A stretch of 64,000 nucleotides of DNA from Chelonoidis abingdonii (GCF_003597395.2 NC_133770.1:298217827-298281826); one strand, 5' to 3'. Numbered from the stretch's first letter, positions 23,191 to 35,439 are shown. Numbers and translations: made by a program. The notes: generated by a model from the sequence alone, not told the origin.

Positions 23191-23363
23191 AGGTCTCATC
23201 TCTGTGGCTAGCCCTTCTACCAATATAGGCATTGAGAGTGAGTGGCTTTTCAAGCTGCTGAAAAGTCTGTTCCCCTTTTGGTAGGCTTATAAATCATGCT
23301 CCAGTGCATACTGGCAAATCTGCATTTTAAGCTACAAATTTGTCTTCTCCCCTCTGTCTCTAG

Positions 23364-23530
23364 GTATGACTCGCTAACCGGAGTCCCTTCTCATCAGCGC
23401 GCTCTGGCTTTTGAGAAGGGAAGTGTGCTCTTCAACATTGGAGCTCTGCATACCCAGATTGGGGCACGGCAGGATCGCACAACCCTGCAAGGAGTTGACC
23501 GAGCTATAGATGCTTTTCAAAAGGCAGCTG
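23364..23530 (+). CDS. RHPN1: RHPN1 exon 7: BRO1 core
   Basis: Starts with the last base of Trp, then YDSLTGVPSHQRALAFEKGS, VLFNIGALHTQIGARQDR and on to DAFQKAA(G). The segment W-YDS-x10-EKGSVLFN-GALHTQIG is the diagnostic BRO1 signature shared with Alix- and Bro1-like proteins. Acceptor CTCTAG|G, donor CTG|GTGAGT. Confidence 0.98.
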
Positions 23531-24223
23531 GTGAGTTAGCTGTTTAGAGCTTTCTTGGTGATTCTGTATTTTGGGGGGAGGGTTCTTCAGGAAAAAATGG
23601 TGGGAGGATGACTTGTTGCTCATTTCATGTGAGAGACTTTGGAGTTATTGAGCATATGTTTTGTAGATGCACTGAGCCTGGCCAGTGCCCCCTAATCCTG
23701 ACCTGTAGCCCCCCGCCCTGCTATAGTACTAGGCTAATAACCCATCACATCCCAAGTTTTGCTAATGCATCTCTCAATCCTGACCCTGTGAGAAGACATC
23801 GTAACCAATATGGAGAATGCGTTGTTCTGAGGCATGTGTGACTGGTGTTGCCTCTGATCTGAGCTCTTTAGACAGTTGCACTCATTTACCAGAATCAGAC
23901 TTTGACTTCACCAGCACATTCTGCTCAGCTCTCGCCCATGATGTGGAGCAGCTTAAGCACTGACGGAGTCTCTAGAGCACATACAGTCGAGGCAGGCAGG
24001 AGCAACATACCAAAGTGAGGCAGAGTTTGGAGAGCACTGAGAATGAGTCCGAGCAATGGCATGTGCCAGGCATATCAGTGGCCATCGTCTACTGCTCTGC
24101 TAATCCCACTGAGTGGTGGTGGTGATGCTCACTATCTACATTTGCCAGTCTCCACTTGATTTTAGAATTGTAAGCAGAAGAGTCTTTTGCAATCTCTCTC
24201 TCCAGCTGCTTCTATTCATGCAG

Positions 24224-24411
24224 GTGCCTTTAACTACCTGAAGGAGAACTTCTCCAACGCCCCTAGCCTGGACATGAGCACTGCCTCGCTGAACATGCTT
24301 GTGCGACTGATGATTGCGCAGGTGCAAGAGTGTGTCTTTGAGAAGGTCACCCTGACCAGCGCCCAGAATGACTTCTTCACTCAGCTGCAGATTGCACAAG
24401 AAGCAGCCAGG
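24224..24411 (+). CDS. RHPN1: RHPN1 exon 8: BRO1 domain
   Basis: Completes a Gly codon and then encodes 62 codons: AFNYLKENFSNAPSLDMSTA, then SLNMLVRLMIAQVQECVFEK and on to QLQIAQEAAR. The motif P-S-x-DMS-x-A-S-L and AQ-QE-V-E-K are typical BRO1 elements. Acceptor ATGCAG, donor AGG|GTACAC; the donor is slightly non-consensus but preserves phase 0. Confidence 0.96.
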
Positions 24412-24894
24412 GTACACATCTCTGCACAGCTTCTGTTTGAACCCAGCAAAGCTACTCATCTCCTGTGGCTTTACTTAGCAGAGCCATCTGGGGTGTGGTG
24501 GGAAGAGAAGAAAACCAGCAGGGAGGGACAGGCAGAACCCTTGAGCAAGGGGAGGTCTAGGAGGAAGCCCAGCTGGCTTGGGGGGATGAGGCATGCCCTG
24601 TGGGGAAGCAGTGGGAAGGGATGGGACTACATGGAGCTGTCATTGCTGCAATGAGCAAGGGAGGCATTGCAGGCTGTGCACACTCATTGCTCCACTGGGT
24701 GAAATGCAACCATTAAACACAGCTATCAGGAGGGGCAGCCATTGGTTTCCTGGGTACTCCACACCTCAATCATGAGCTGAGCAGTTATGGATTAAGATTT
24801 AACAATATTTACATTTCCAAAAAATAAGGAATCCTCTGAGAATTGGGGCTAAGTCACACGAGTCATTAGCTGAAACAATCTTGTGACTGGAACT

Positions 24895-25215
24895 GTGTGA
24901 CAGGAATGGATCAGTCAATATCCTGTTCTCTTCACTCCCTCTAAAGTGTCTGGCACTGCTCTCCACATGTACTGTTAAACTCCCACCTGGGTGCTAAATA
25001 TAGACCAGGAATATATTGGGTGTTTAAAAGATGTTGACCCTCCAGCCATGACTCCATAGAGCCCTCCCTATTTTCTGAAGAGTCTTACAGCTCTACTAAG
25101 ATGACATTTCAGGGTGAAGCTAGGGTGATATCTTGGTTTGGGATCATTAATGCTGTAGGTCCTCTGGGCTAGATGGACCATTGGTCTGACCCAGTATGGC
25201 TGTTCTTTGTTTTTA
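24895..25215 (+). mobile_element. CR1 LINE 3' fragments
   Basis: GGAATGGATCAGTCAATATC and CTGTTCTCTTCACTCCCTCT in the first part, and GGGCTAGATGGACCATTGGT then CTGACCCAGTATGGCTGTTC in the second, both from CR1 3' ends. The middle is diverged. Confidence 0.7.
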
Positions 25216-25289
25216 ATCCACAGTTTCACAGTTAAACTGGTATCTGATTGGAACCTTCTCATTAATAGCCTGTGTTTTGATGGTTGCAG

Positions 25290-25446
25290 GTTGAAGAAGT
25301 CTACTCATTGGTGCATCAGACCATGACCCAGGCTCACGTGAAGGATTATGTACCTTTCTCATGGGCCACCATGGTCCATGTCAAGTCTGAGCATTTCAAG
25401 GCCCTCTCCCACTACTATGCTGCCGTTGCACTTTGTGACTGCCCCT
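25290..25446 (+). CDS. RHPN1: RHPN1 exon 9: BRO1 domain
   Basis: VEEVYSLVHQTMTQAHVKDY, then VPFSWATMVHVKSEHFKALS and HYYAAVALCDCP plus one base. The VHVKSEHFKALSHYY segment corresponds to the BRO1 block VKA.Y..SLAHY. Acceptor TTGCAG, donor CCT|GTGAGT. Confidence 0.96.
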
Positions 25447-25729
25447 GTGAGTATCAGTCCTACAGCTGACCTGCAGCCCAAAGGTGGCTGTGCTGTCACC
25501 TAAACGCTTGTTTATCTTGCTTCTCTATGTAGCATTCATCAAAGCAACAGCTCAGCACTTGGCCCCTCAAGGTTCAAATGTGGGACATGAGCAAAAACGA
25601 AGGGGACACAGAAATAATAATGCAGGAAGCATAGTGCCTTGTGGGACGTTTTAACATAAACAGAACTGTCTGTAACCTCACTTAATCTGAAACTGAGGAC
25701 AGGGTGTCTCTCCATTCCCCATCTGTTAA

Positions 25730-25850
25730 ATGGAGAATATTTCTTTTCTCTCACCTTCTGTCTGGCTTGTCTGTTGTGTATATACACAATGCCTTGCACA
25801 GTGGAGCACCAATCTTGTTTGGGGCCTCTAGACAGTACAGTAGTATAAAC
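25730..25850 (+). repeat. SINE tail fragment
   Basis: TGCCTTGCACAGTGGAGCAC and CCAATCTTGTTTGGGGCCTC match the tail seen at 11480-11560. Confidence 0.55.
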
Positions 25851-26933
25851 AGCTGACTTCAGAAAACGTACATTTCAAAAATCAAGGTGTAAGTAATCCT
25901 TTTACAATGGCACAGCTCCACAAAGGGGGCTTAGACACTGCAACACTGAGGATCACAACACTTAACTTCAGGGTGCCAAGAAAATGACAGGAAAAACGCT
26001 GGGATCTACAAAGCCTACATAATAAATGGTTAGATAGGTACCTTTAGAATGCGATCCACAAAGCCAACAAGAGGGGTGTGTTCTAAGCTTCACCCGTCTC
26101 CAAGTTTGATTCCTGTTCTCCCCCCGGTTATTGAATCACTAACAGAGACTGGCATTTGGTTGCCTGGGTCACATATGGGGCCTCATCAGAAGCTGTCTAA
26201 CTCCATGTAAAATAGCGGGGGTGGGATGGAGGGTAACCTCCTCTATAACCTTTGTCCCTGTGGTTAATGTACTCACTCAGAATGTGGGAGATGCCCCCCT
26301 GTTCAAGACTACGCTCTGCCTGACAAGAAGGGATTTGAATAGGGATCTACTATCTTGCAGGCGAGTCTCCAAACCAGTGGGTTAAAGGATATTCTGATGT
26401 GGGTCTCCGTCACTCTCTGCTATTGAAGTTGTTCCACTTTAATTAATATTTAAATGATCTAGTCATTTAATTGAGCATGACAAAGAGAGAGAATTACTCT
26501 ATTGGTTCGGACACTTACCTGAGAGATAACAGATCCCTGTTCGGATCCCTTCATCTCATCAAGCAGAGGGAGCACTTGAAGAGAGGATTAGACCCTTACA
26601 AATCAACAGGAGCTGACTACAAATGTGGGGTTTGAGTTGCGTATGCAAATAACTTGACACTCTTTGGTTCAGGTCAGGTTGGCAGGGTTTGGCCAGTGGC
26701 GTTTCTCACCGATGGCCAGTGTGACGATCGCCAACTGACTGAGCAGTCGATGAACAAGGGGTTGGGGCACGGTGCGTTCCACACTTGGCTCTGGCCCAGG
26801 CTGCCACTGCTGCTTCCTGCTCAGCAGGAGAGGGAGGCGGCGCTGACAATATGGCAATTAGGAGTCTGGCCCTTAGTGGCCCCTGCAGGCCCAAGGAGAC
26901 AGCACAGCACCAGCTGGTGAAGTGCTGAGACTA
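25851..26933. other. intron 9 sequence, nothing recognised
   Basis: Non-coding with no clear repeat. A decayed SINE-like phrase (GGGATTTGAATAGGGATCTA) is seen near 26330. Confidence 0.35.
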
Positions 26934-27230
26934 GGGCCCCATCTACACGACGCGTGAAAATCAATTTTAGATACGCAATTTCAGCTACGAGAATAGCGTA
27001 GCTGAAATCGAATATCTAAAATCGAGTTACTCACCCGTCTTCACCGCGCCGAATCGATGTGCGCGGCTCGCCATGTCGAATCCGGAACTCCGTTTGTTTT
27101 GGTGGAGTTCCAGAATCGATGTAAGCGCGCTCTGGGTTCGATATATCTCCGTCTAGACGAGACGCGATATATCGAACTCCGAGCTTTCGATTTTAACGCG
27201 CCAAAATGGCACGTCGTATAGACGTGGCCT
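26934..27230 (-). mobile_element. MITE family B copy 2, CpG-rich multi-hairpin
   Basis: Ends GGGCCCCATCTACACGACG and CGTCGTATAGACGTGGCC are inverted, flanked on both sides by TA (or CTA). Interior hairpins include TTTTAGATA..CAATTTCAGCTAC against GTAGCTGAAAT...ATATCTAAAA and CGATATATC...GATATATCG. CpG-dense. Orientation given relative to 12987-13282 by the order of the hairpins. Confidence 0.82.
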
Positions 27231-28279
27231 AGGATCCTTCCCAGCACATCTCTGTGGGACCCACCCAATGTGCTTTACAAGATAGTCAGGCCTGGTTTCT
27301 ATCCCAGAACGCTTACACTCTAACCCCACATGTGGAGTACTGCCTAAGAAGTGGTAGGGAGGGGTAAGGTGAGGAAGGAAGAGGGTTGCAGCAATGCGGT
27401 CATTTCAGGGGTGTGCGTGCATATCTGTGGTTCAGTTGTCATCTTTCTACTGTCTCCCCCCCGCCCCCCCCAGCTCTTCTTTATTGGCTCGTTCCACACG
27501 GGTGTCACAGAAGAAAGCGAGTCTTTAGCAATCAGAATGAGGAGCGGGTGTTGGGTTAGTGGGCCCGAGTTGGGAGGAAGCTCCATGAATAGGGGATTAT
27601 GGGGGGTGGGGATGGGAAGCTTGGAGACTGTTGTAGGAGTAGCAGGTGAGGATGGTATAACGACCGGCATCGTTACAGGGCAGCAGGGTCAAAGCAAGCG
27701 TTTTTCTAAGCACTCAAATGTGTGTGGCTTTTGTAGTGACTGTCCTAACAGTAAGGCTGGTTAAGGGGTGGGAGGGGGGAAGCAGGAATCAACAGGAGAG
27801 TCCCTACACTGCCACATCATGCCCATTTTGGCTTTTGGGAAGACGACGTGTGTCTGCAGTTCAGATGCCACAGCATTTTGTTCTCTCCCTAGGTATAATC
27901 TAGCCCTGTTGTTCAGAGTAACAAATCCTTAGCCAGTACAGCAGGCCATCAATAAACTCTTTATGCCAAGATTAATCCCCGGCTGGTACAGTACTTGCAC
28001 AGAAAGAATCAGTATCCATAATGCCAGCATGACGTAGGGCTGACTTCAGATTCAACAGGCTTCAGCAGTAGCTTCCCGTTAGTGTTCTGGGAACATGCTG
28101 GCTTGATTTTGATTATTATTTTTGTTTAAGCATTTCTGTTGGTCATGAGCCCTCCCAATCTCTCGTTATCACCTCCTGTTCCCTAGAGAGGAGATTATGC
28201 TATAATCCTGAAGGTCATCCAGACCTGAAAAGATTAGCCACAGCTTTGGCCAGGGGCTAGTTACAAAAAAAGCCAACAC

Positions 28280-28560
28280 AAACTGACTAGATCTGCTGCT
28301 CGAAGGGCTTGTGACAAGCCTTGTTTCAGCCTCACCAGGACTGTGCTTTGATTTAGCCCAAGTAGCAGCAGCGCAGCTGTGGCAGCAGAGGTGGGGTGGC
28401 ATGGGCCAGCCTCCCAAGTCCAAGTCTGTCCAGGACCAATGGCACATACTGGAGTGGCTAGCTTGTCCCGCCACCCATGGTGCCCTGGCTCCGCTGCTAC
28501 TGTTACCCTGGCTAGTCCAAAGCTAGTTTGCCTGTGTCTGTGTGCTGCGATCACCCCTCC
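28280..28560. mobile_element. decayed DNA-transposon-like segment
   Basis: GCTAGCTTGTCCCGCCACCC and AGTAGCAGCAGCGCAGCTGT.GCAGC resemble the interior of the unit at 40864-41115. The ends are not preserved. Confidence 0.3.
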
Positions 28561-28621
28561 TGATTGCAGTGTATCCATGCCCTCTGTATTTATGACTTTG
28601 GCATATATACCTAGGACACAT

Positions 28622-28648
28622 TATTTATTTATTTATTTATTTATTTTT
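28622..28648. repeat. (TTTA)n microsatellite
   Basis: About six TTTA units followed by a T-run. Confidence 0.9.
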
Positions 28649-29027
28649 TTCATTCATGTCTGCTTTAAAAAGGACCTAAGGCAACTGGGCGAACTAGAAG
28701 GTGCCCAGATACCACAGTGATGGGTGCAGTATAAACCCTAGAGCTGGTGCAAAAACTTGAAATTTTTCATACATTTGGTGATTTTTGTAGGCTGCCCCAT
28801 TAAATACACAGGCTCCATGCTCTCCATTTGGATCCATTTGCACAGAGGCTGTAGTGTAATTAAAAACATCCATTCTCTAAACTGCTGGAGCAATGTAGAT
28901 CCAAGTGCTGCTGCAGATAGGCTATCCAGGTTCTTCTCTCATCTGCCTGGGAATTTCCAGCTATTCATGAATGAGTAATGCTTTGACTATTCCACTGAGC
29001 CTATGTATGCCTGCTTGTTTCACACAG

Positions 29028-29147
29028 CCGTCTCTGAAGCTGACTTCCCAGAGCACGAAAAGGCTTTTGTCCAGTTTCATGTCACCATGCCGGAGGGACC
29101 ATCACTTCGTCTTGTACTACAAGACCCGGAGGAGCGAAGGAAACTGG
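29028..29147 (+). CDS. RHPN1: RHPN1 exon 10: variable BRO1 insert
   Basis: Completes a Ser codon, then VSEADFPEHEKAFVQFHVTM, PEGPSLRLVLQDPEERRKL plus one base of Gly. The first part is less conserved in the family; the DPEERRKLG end matches the conserved EERRQLG motif. Acceptor CACACAG, donor CTGG|GTAACT. Confidence 0.92.
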
Positions 29148-30344
29148 GTAACTCCCTCAGCCTAGTCAACCTTGTACGGCATTAGCCAGGAGACAAGGTT
29201 TGATGCATGAAAAGCCCCACTGTAATCCCACTATTTCTCTCTGTGGACAGCATGCTTGAAGATGGTTTCTCAATACTTCAACAAGCCCTCAACACCCACC
29301 CTGCCCCAGCTCTGCCTTTTCCATGGTGGTGGCTTGAAAGGGGCCTCTTCTGGGATGCTGTGACTGGAACATGCCAGGTGTCTCCCTTTTCATAGTCAAA
29401 CTTTTAACTATAAATCCTACATCAGCCAGATATGGGGGATATTTATCAGGCAAGGTTTCTTGGAGGCTTATTGTCTCACTTCTCAACACCTCAGTCCTGC
29501 TTTGCTGTCTTAAGGATAGGACTAGGGCATGAAAAATGTGTGTACTCCCTCTCCTTTTCCTTGAATTAAGTCCATAGATTTCTGTAGAAATTAAGCTGTC
29601 ATTTAAAACCAAATGAAACCAAAAAGTTTTTAGCCTTTCTGGTTGCAGAGACCCTTCCAAACATGACTGGATGTAGCTCTGTCTTCCTGAACCTGTTGAC
29701 AGCTCTAGTGCCTCAGAGCCCAGTATGAAAATGAAGAGAATCCTTTCACTTTAACTCTTCTGCTTGGAAATTCTATGGTAGAAGCAGACCCTACAGCTTC
29801 TTTCGGGGGCAGAGTAACAGACGTTCTCCAGTGACTGTATGTGTAAGAAAAAATGGCATTTTATGGGGTCCTGTGTTCTTGTCTCAATAACTCCACATTA
29901 CATCTGCTTATTTTGTACACTAAAGAAGTTTTTCTAACTGCCAATGCTGCAAGGGCCCGTAGGATCAGAGAGCCAGACTGGGCTCTTTCTGGCTTGCATA
30001 TAGCCAACAATAAAAGTACTGCACTCAGTGCTTAGTTACAAATACTGCTGGTGATGCATGAGCCAGAGTGGAATCCAGCTCTCTAATGTAGTGGTGTTGG
30101 CTCTCCAAAGCTAACTGGAGGCAAAACCAGGAAAGTTTGCTGCAAACACTGAAGTTGGCAGTTATCACTCTGAATACACCCCGGGAGAAGCGCTAAGTGT
30201 AGGTGCTTTTCAGAGTTGGACTCACTTTAATGACCTTCTTGCACTGCATTCAATGGGTTTCTTTCACAGGATGTAATGGGAGTTGGATTGGGCTGGGAGC
30301 CTGTAATGGAACCCAAAACTTAAGCGGGAGGTGTCTTAGCATTA
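29148..30344. other. intron 10, first part, nothing recognised
   Basis: Non-coding; no repeat family recognised. Confidence 0.35.
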
Positions 30345-30600
30345 GGCTTCGAAGCATTATTGGTAAATGTTGGGGAAACCTTGATTTCACTGTACGCACA
30401 CAAACTGATGACTGTTTCCATCAATAAAGATCACAGTTTGCAGCTAGGCAAAGTAAGAAATATGCTGCTTGAGAACTTATTAGAGTTCAAGGGTATTTAC
30501 TTTGTCACCATCACATGTCAAAATATATAGTGTGCTTTAATGGTTTAAAGTTGAGATTCAAAAAGTTGAAGCATCTACTCAGTTGGCAGTTTCACATGGA
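30345..30600 (+). repeat. unclassified AT-rich dispersed repeat, copy 3
   Basis: GCATTATTGGTAAATGTTGG, TTGATTTCACTGTACGCACA, GCAGCTAGGCAAAGTAAGAA, AAGGGTATTTACTTTGTC in the same order and orientation as 345-716. The 3' part is disrupted (an internal inversion is possible near GATTCAAAAAGTTGAAG). Confidence 0.6.
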
Positions 30601-30803
30601 AAAATGAATTTAAGACAGGATGCTGGTAAATACCAGTTCATACTGGAAAAAATAGAATTATTATTAGAATATACTAATGCTCATTACTAAAAAATATTTA
30701 GCAATTGATGATGATTTCGCAGTAATGTGGTCTGTTTAATTTTAATGAAAAGAAATAAGAGCCATAAAATCCTCAGCCTAAAACTGTGTACTATTGCCTT
30801 GGC

Positions 30804-30923
30804 TACCTCAAACTGAAACTCTGGAATCTGGGAATTCCCTTTGTTTGGTAAATAAACATGTAATTTTTCATAGCTAAACAAAGAAGGGGGAATTCCCAGA
30901 TTCCAACACTTTAGTTTGAGGTA
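30804..30923. mobile_element. 120-bp palindromic MITE
   Basis: The left arm TACCTCAAACTGAAACTCTG with GAATCTGGGAATTCCC is complementary to the right arm GGGAATTCCCAGATTC with TTTAGTTTGAGGTA. The arms are about 45 bases with a loop of about 30. Only terminal inverted repeats are present, with no coding sequence; family unknown. Confidence 0.75.
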
Positions 30924-30989
30924 AACTGCAACTAACTGTCAAGTCCAGTACTGTCTTTTGATGTGGCTGCTGGCATGCAGCTGAATTCA

Positions 30990-31260
30990 ATACAGGAACT
31001 CAAGTCAAAATATTTCAACTTGAGCAAAAGTGGACCACCACCTGACCCAATTCATGGCTATTTTGAGAAAGTTATGAAGATGTCAGTGTTTCTTAGATGC
31101 AGAAATGGCAAAGAAAAAATGATCAGGTAAGCAGATTGCACGAGGAAACATTTTGCAAAATGCAGTGGAAAGAACAGACACCAGACCAATGACTTTGGTT
31201 AAATGCACATGAATATTAGACTCGGACTGTGAGGATGAAGTTACTGATAATACTGCACTG
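30990..31260 (+). pseudogene. possible BED-finger transposase remnant
   Basis: One frame gives a run including DPIHGYFEKVMKM, FLRCRNGKEKMIR, a stop, then ADCTRKHFAKCSGK. The Cys and H-x4-C spacing resembles a BED zinc finger at the N-terminus of hAT transposases. One in-frame stop and one expected Cys missing. Speculative. Confidence 0.35.
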
Positions 31261-32923
31261 TCATTGCCAAGAACCTCAAAAGACAGCCAGGTCCGGGTCA
31301 GCTAAAGACATCCAGGAGGAAGAGTCATGGTTCTTCTCTAAATGATGTCACTATGAGTGTTCCACCTTGTGTGCGGCAGCACCCCCTGCACCCGGCTTTG
31401 GAGATCTTCATTAGCCGTGGCTGTTGGACTGCACATGGGCATCTCCTCTGTCTCATGCTGTGAACAGGACGTGCGTGTGTGTATGTAGCGCTGTGGGTTC
31501 CAGCTGCCCCCCAATTCCTTCTCTACCACCTTAGGCTCTGCTGCGGATTCTGGCCCAGACCAGCTTCTCCGTTACCGTTGATAATGCCTTACTTGTTGTT
31601 TGCAGTTTGTTAGTTCTTTCCTTCTGTGGAAGAAAACGCAGTCTTCGCTGTTAGGTAGTTTGCAGCAAGTCAGAGGCAGTGTTTATTCTCAAGCAATTGC
31701 AAGGGGGAGAGAGCGCACGGACAGAGTTTCCCCCCCTCCCGAGGCAGGTCTCCCCCAGATAAACAGTTAGGGCAAGCATTTATACCTTTTTGTTGCATAC
31801 AATAATGATCAACAGCCACATCTTGTTTATACATATTCCTTCCTGATGTCTTACTTTTCTCAGTAGTTCCTGCTACAGTCTGTGTTCCATTCTTATCTAA
31901 CACAAGATCAAAAAGCATCTCTTACAGTTTTTCCACTCGCCCAGGCCCTGCCTTAAAGTCTCGCATTATAAGAGTTGGAATTAGCTTGACTCTTGCTCGA
32001 TTCTGTTGAAAACTAAGATGTCTGTGTCCAAATTCCCTTTTTCCACTTCCACACTTCTGAACTCCCAATTAAAAAAAAAAAAAAAAAATTCTCCACCTCT
32101 TTAGTTCATAGTTTAGATTTTCGTTTCCCGCTTCCTGCCCTTCCCAACTGAGGAGATTTTCCCTCACCCTCATGCCTGGCACTCCTGGATTCAGGAGGGG
32201 CATGTCCTGCCAGAATGCCTTTCCAGTAACGATGGTCACCTGCAGTACATTTGCTCCCTGGGGAAGATGGGATACATCCCACAAAAATGTGCTCACTGCC
32301 AGGGCCAGAAAAGACTGGCACATTCGCTTGTGACTTCTCTTCATGGAGAAATCACTGTGTCCAGCTTTGGAACCCAGCCCAGATATTTCCTCTCCCTGGC
32401 CCTCACCCTCCACTAGGTGGTCTACTGACCCATTCTCTGAGTCCTTCCAGAAGAAAGTAGTCTCCTCCCCATTCTGACCCGAGGAAACGGGCTCCGTTGT
32501 CACTCATTGAGACGCCGCCTGACACAACTCCATCCCCAGCAAGGTCGGTTGCCTCAACATCCTCAGAGAGGGGACATAGGTGGGACCTGGAAAGTCTCGT
32601 ACTGATATCAACCAACAGATTTGCAGCCCTCGGCACTGGCTCTGGGCATTAAAGACTGAGATGCAAGACCTCTGAAACCAGTGCCAGCCAGACCTACTCA
32701 CAGCACCAACAGAATTGTCAGCACTGATAACGCTACTAGCGCCAACATCCTTTTTAGCACCAACTAAGTCCTCAGCACCAGGAAAGTCTTCAACCCCATC
32801 AGCTCTGCCAGCAATGCTCTTCCTTCCTCCACAGGAGTTTTGACATCTCAAAGAGCTGTTTGTCTCTGAGGTGCCCGAGTCCCCCCACTACTTGAACATG
32901 ACCTACATCCACTGCCATCCTCA

Positions 32924-33532
32924 TTGCCGGAATCACATCGCCGTTCACCAAGGATGGCACCTGCCTTCCCTGGTGATGTAGAAGAGGAGGAGAACAAAGT
33001 CCCACTCGAGACAATCTACCATTGGACCAGGCCCCTGGTATGGACCGGTATGGATGCAACCCCATGTGCTACTCCCTTAAACTTGGCCATACTGGGATCT
33101 TTGGGCCATGTATGGAGAACAGTTTGGGAACCCTTCCACAGACCAGATCTGAAGGCCTTCCCCTTCTTCACCAGTCTCTCGCCTACCTCACTGGTCGCTC
33201 GCCTCTTCCCATACTGGAGGAGGAAGAAGAGCAGGAGAAGGAAATTCCACTGCTGCTTCTCTTCTCCTCCTAATGAGGCTATCAGGTCTCCATCTCCTAC
33301 TGCAGCTGATGACTCCAGACACTTTCAGAAATTGTTTTGCAGGCTTGCACATGCTCTTCAGATTCCTTTAGAGGAGGGGAAGGATGAACAACAAAAGCTA
33401 CTCAACATCGTGCACATGTTGTCATCCTCCAAAATAGCTCGTGCTCTCTCTCTCTCTCTCTCTATCAACCAGGCCCTTCTCGATTCTGCAAAAGTACTCT
33501 GGCAAGCCCCAGTGTCCATTCCATTGACTTGA
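32924..33532 (+). pseudogene. DIRS gag-like region, N-terminal part
   Basis: An open frame of about 200 residues. Its second half includes a Ser/Pro-rich stretch then FQKLFCRLAHALQIPLEEGK and ILL-SAKVLWQAP-like WQAPVSIPLT, resembling the DIRS gag segment with WQ.PASIPPT. There are stops on both sides, and a (CT)n tract at 33445-33461 sits inside the frame. Confidence 0.55.
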
Positions 33533-33685
33533 AAGTGGACGGACAAAAAATACCATGGTCCTGCCAAGGACTTGGAATTTCTTTTTACTCACTGCACTCA
33601 GAATTCCATGGTTGTCAATGCCATGAAGAAAAATACCAATCTTGACCTATCCACCATGTTAGAGACTGGAAGCAGCTAGACCTGT

Positions 33686-34525
33686 TGTCATAAAGCATAA
33701 GTCCCAATTCTGAACCTTAGCGTCCAAAATGTGGGTGCCTGCATGAAACCTTCAAGCTTAATTACCAGCTTAGATCTGATAGCGCTGCCACCAGCCAGGA
33801 ATTCCAGTGCCTGGCTCACTCTGGTTTCCCCAAAACCTTCCCTGGGGGACCCCAAGACTCNNNNNNNNNNNNNNNNNNNNNNNNNNNNNNNNNNNNNNNN
33901 NNNNNNNNNNNNNNNNNNNNNNNNNNNNNNNNNNNNNNNNNNNNNNNNNNNNNNNNNNNNNNNNNNNNNNNNNNNNNNNNNNNNNNNNNNNNNNNNNNNN
34001 NNNNNNNNNNNNNNNNNNNNNNNNNNNNNNNNNNNNNNNNNNNNNNNNNNNNNNNNNNNNNNNNNNNNNNNNNNNNNNNNNNNNNNNNNNNNNNNNNNNN
34101 NNNNNNNNNNNNNNNNNNNNNNNNNNNNNNNNNNNNNNNNNNNNNNNNNNNNNNNNNNNNNNNNNNNNNNNNNNNNNNNNNNNNNNNNNNNNNNNNNNNN
34201 NNNNNNNNNNNNNNNNNNNNNNNNNNNNNNNNNNNNNNNNNNNNNNNNNNNNNNNNNNNNNNNNNNNNNNNNNNNNNNNNNNNNNNNNNNNNNNNNNNNN
34301 NNNNNNNNNNNNNNNNNNNNNNNNNNNNNNNNNNNNNNNNNNNNNNNNNNNCTCAGAGACTAGAGAGCAACAGAGACGAGACAAAGAACACACACCCAAA
34401 ACTTCCCTCCTTTGAGATTTGAAAAATCTTGTTTTCTGATTGGTCCTCTGGTCAGGTGTTTGGTTCCCTTTGTTAACCCTTTACAGGTAAAAGAAACATT
34501 AACCCTTAGCTATCTGTTTATGACA
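33686..34525. mobile_element. LTR-type insertion with 5-bp target duplication, containing the gap
   Basis: Bounded by TGTCATAAAG on the left and TTTATGACA on the right (inverted ends), with CCTGT duplicated at 33681-33685 and 34526-34530. 5-bp duplication and TG...CA ends are typical of LTR retroelements. It splits the DIRS-like element. Its real length is unknown because of the N block. Confidence 0.82.
33861..34351. other. assembly gap, 491 N
   Basis: Run of N inside the LTR-type insertion. Open frames spanning it are artefacts. Confidence 0.99.
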
Positions 34526-35439
34526 CCTGTTTGGATGTAAAGCTTATTCATCCACTACTCTCCAGTTTCACACATCCAATTACAAGGCTGTCGTGGCTCA
34601 GTATGACATTAACTACTCTAAAATTCAGGAACTCTCTGCCAAGACCATCCTGATGAAAAACTGGGACAATTCCAAGAGCTCATCTCTGTGGGACACCTTT
34701 TAGCCCATAAAGCTCTGCAAGCCTCTTTAGACTCTGCGGACACCATTGCCTGATTCATAGAAACTGCTACTGTTAAGAGGCTAGTGTCATGGCTGCACTT
34801 CTTGGGCTTTCCTAACGAGGTACAAATTACAATAGAATTTGGGCCCAAATTATTTACGGAGTGTATGGATGACTCTCTACACTCCCTTAAGGATTCCCGG
34901 CAACTCTCCACACTCTCAGTATTTACTCTCCAGCACCAAAGAGATGCCTGGGAACTATCTACTTCCTCCATGCCCCCAACCACTGTTATACCTCAGAGTG
35001 GCAATAAGATACCCAGCAACATCGCCAGAAACCACTTACAAATGCAGACATATGACTCCCTGGGAGATACTACTCTCTCACTTCCAACCAAAACAATTTT
35101 GAAGATGTGGATGAGGCCCCGAGAAGCCTTCCTCTGCTCCAGTCATATCAACCACTTTTGACATCCCACCAATTTGGCGACATCCTACCCCCTTTTCTTT
35201 CCATCATGGTGGCTAATTACCTCAGATAAATCGGTTCTGGAGGTTGTCGGGGCAGATATGTCATCCCTCTCCTATCTATCCCACCCCGCCACCCTCCCTC
35301 CCTGTCCCTTTTCAGGGATGCTTCTCATGAACCTATCTTAGGAGAAGAGAGAAATAATTTGTAGATTGGGAGCCACAGAACCAGTCCCACCCCAACGCAG
35401 AGGGAAGGGTTTTTATTCTCATTACTTTCTGGTCCTAGA

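Noticed and set aside
27351..27764. 137-residue open frame in intron 9
   Set aside because: No recognised motif, no family match in memory, and it sits in an intron without splice-site support.
33731..34415. Open frames of about 200 residues across 33.7-34.4 kb on both strands
   Set aside because: They run through the 491-N assembly gap; almost all codons are unknown.
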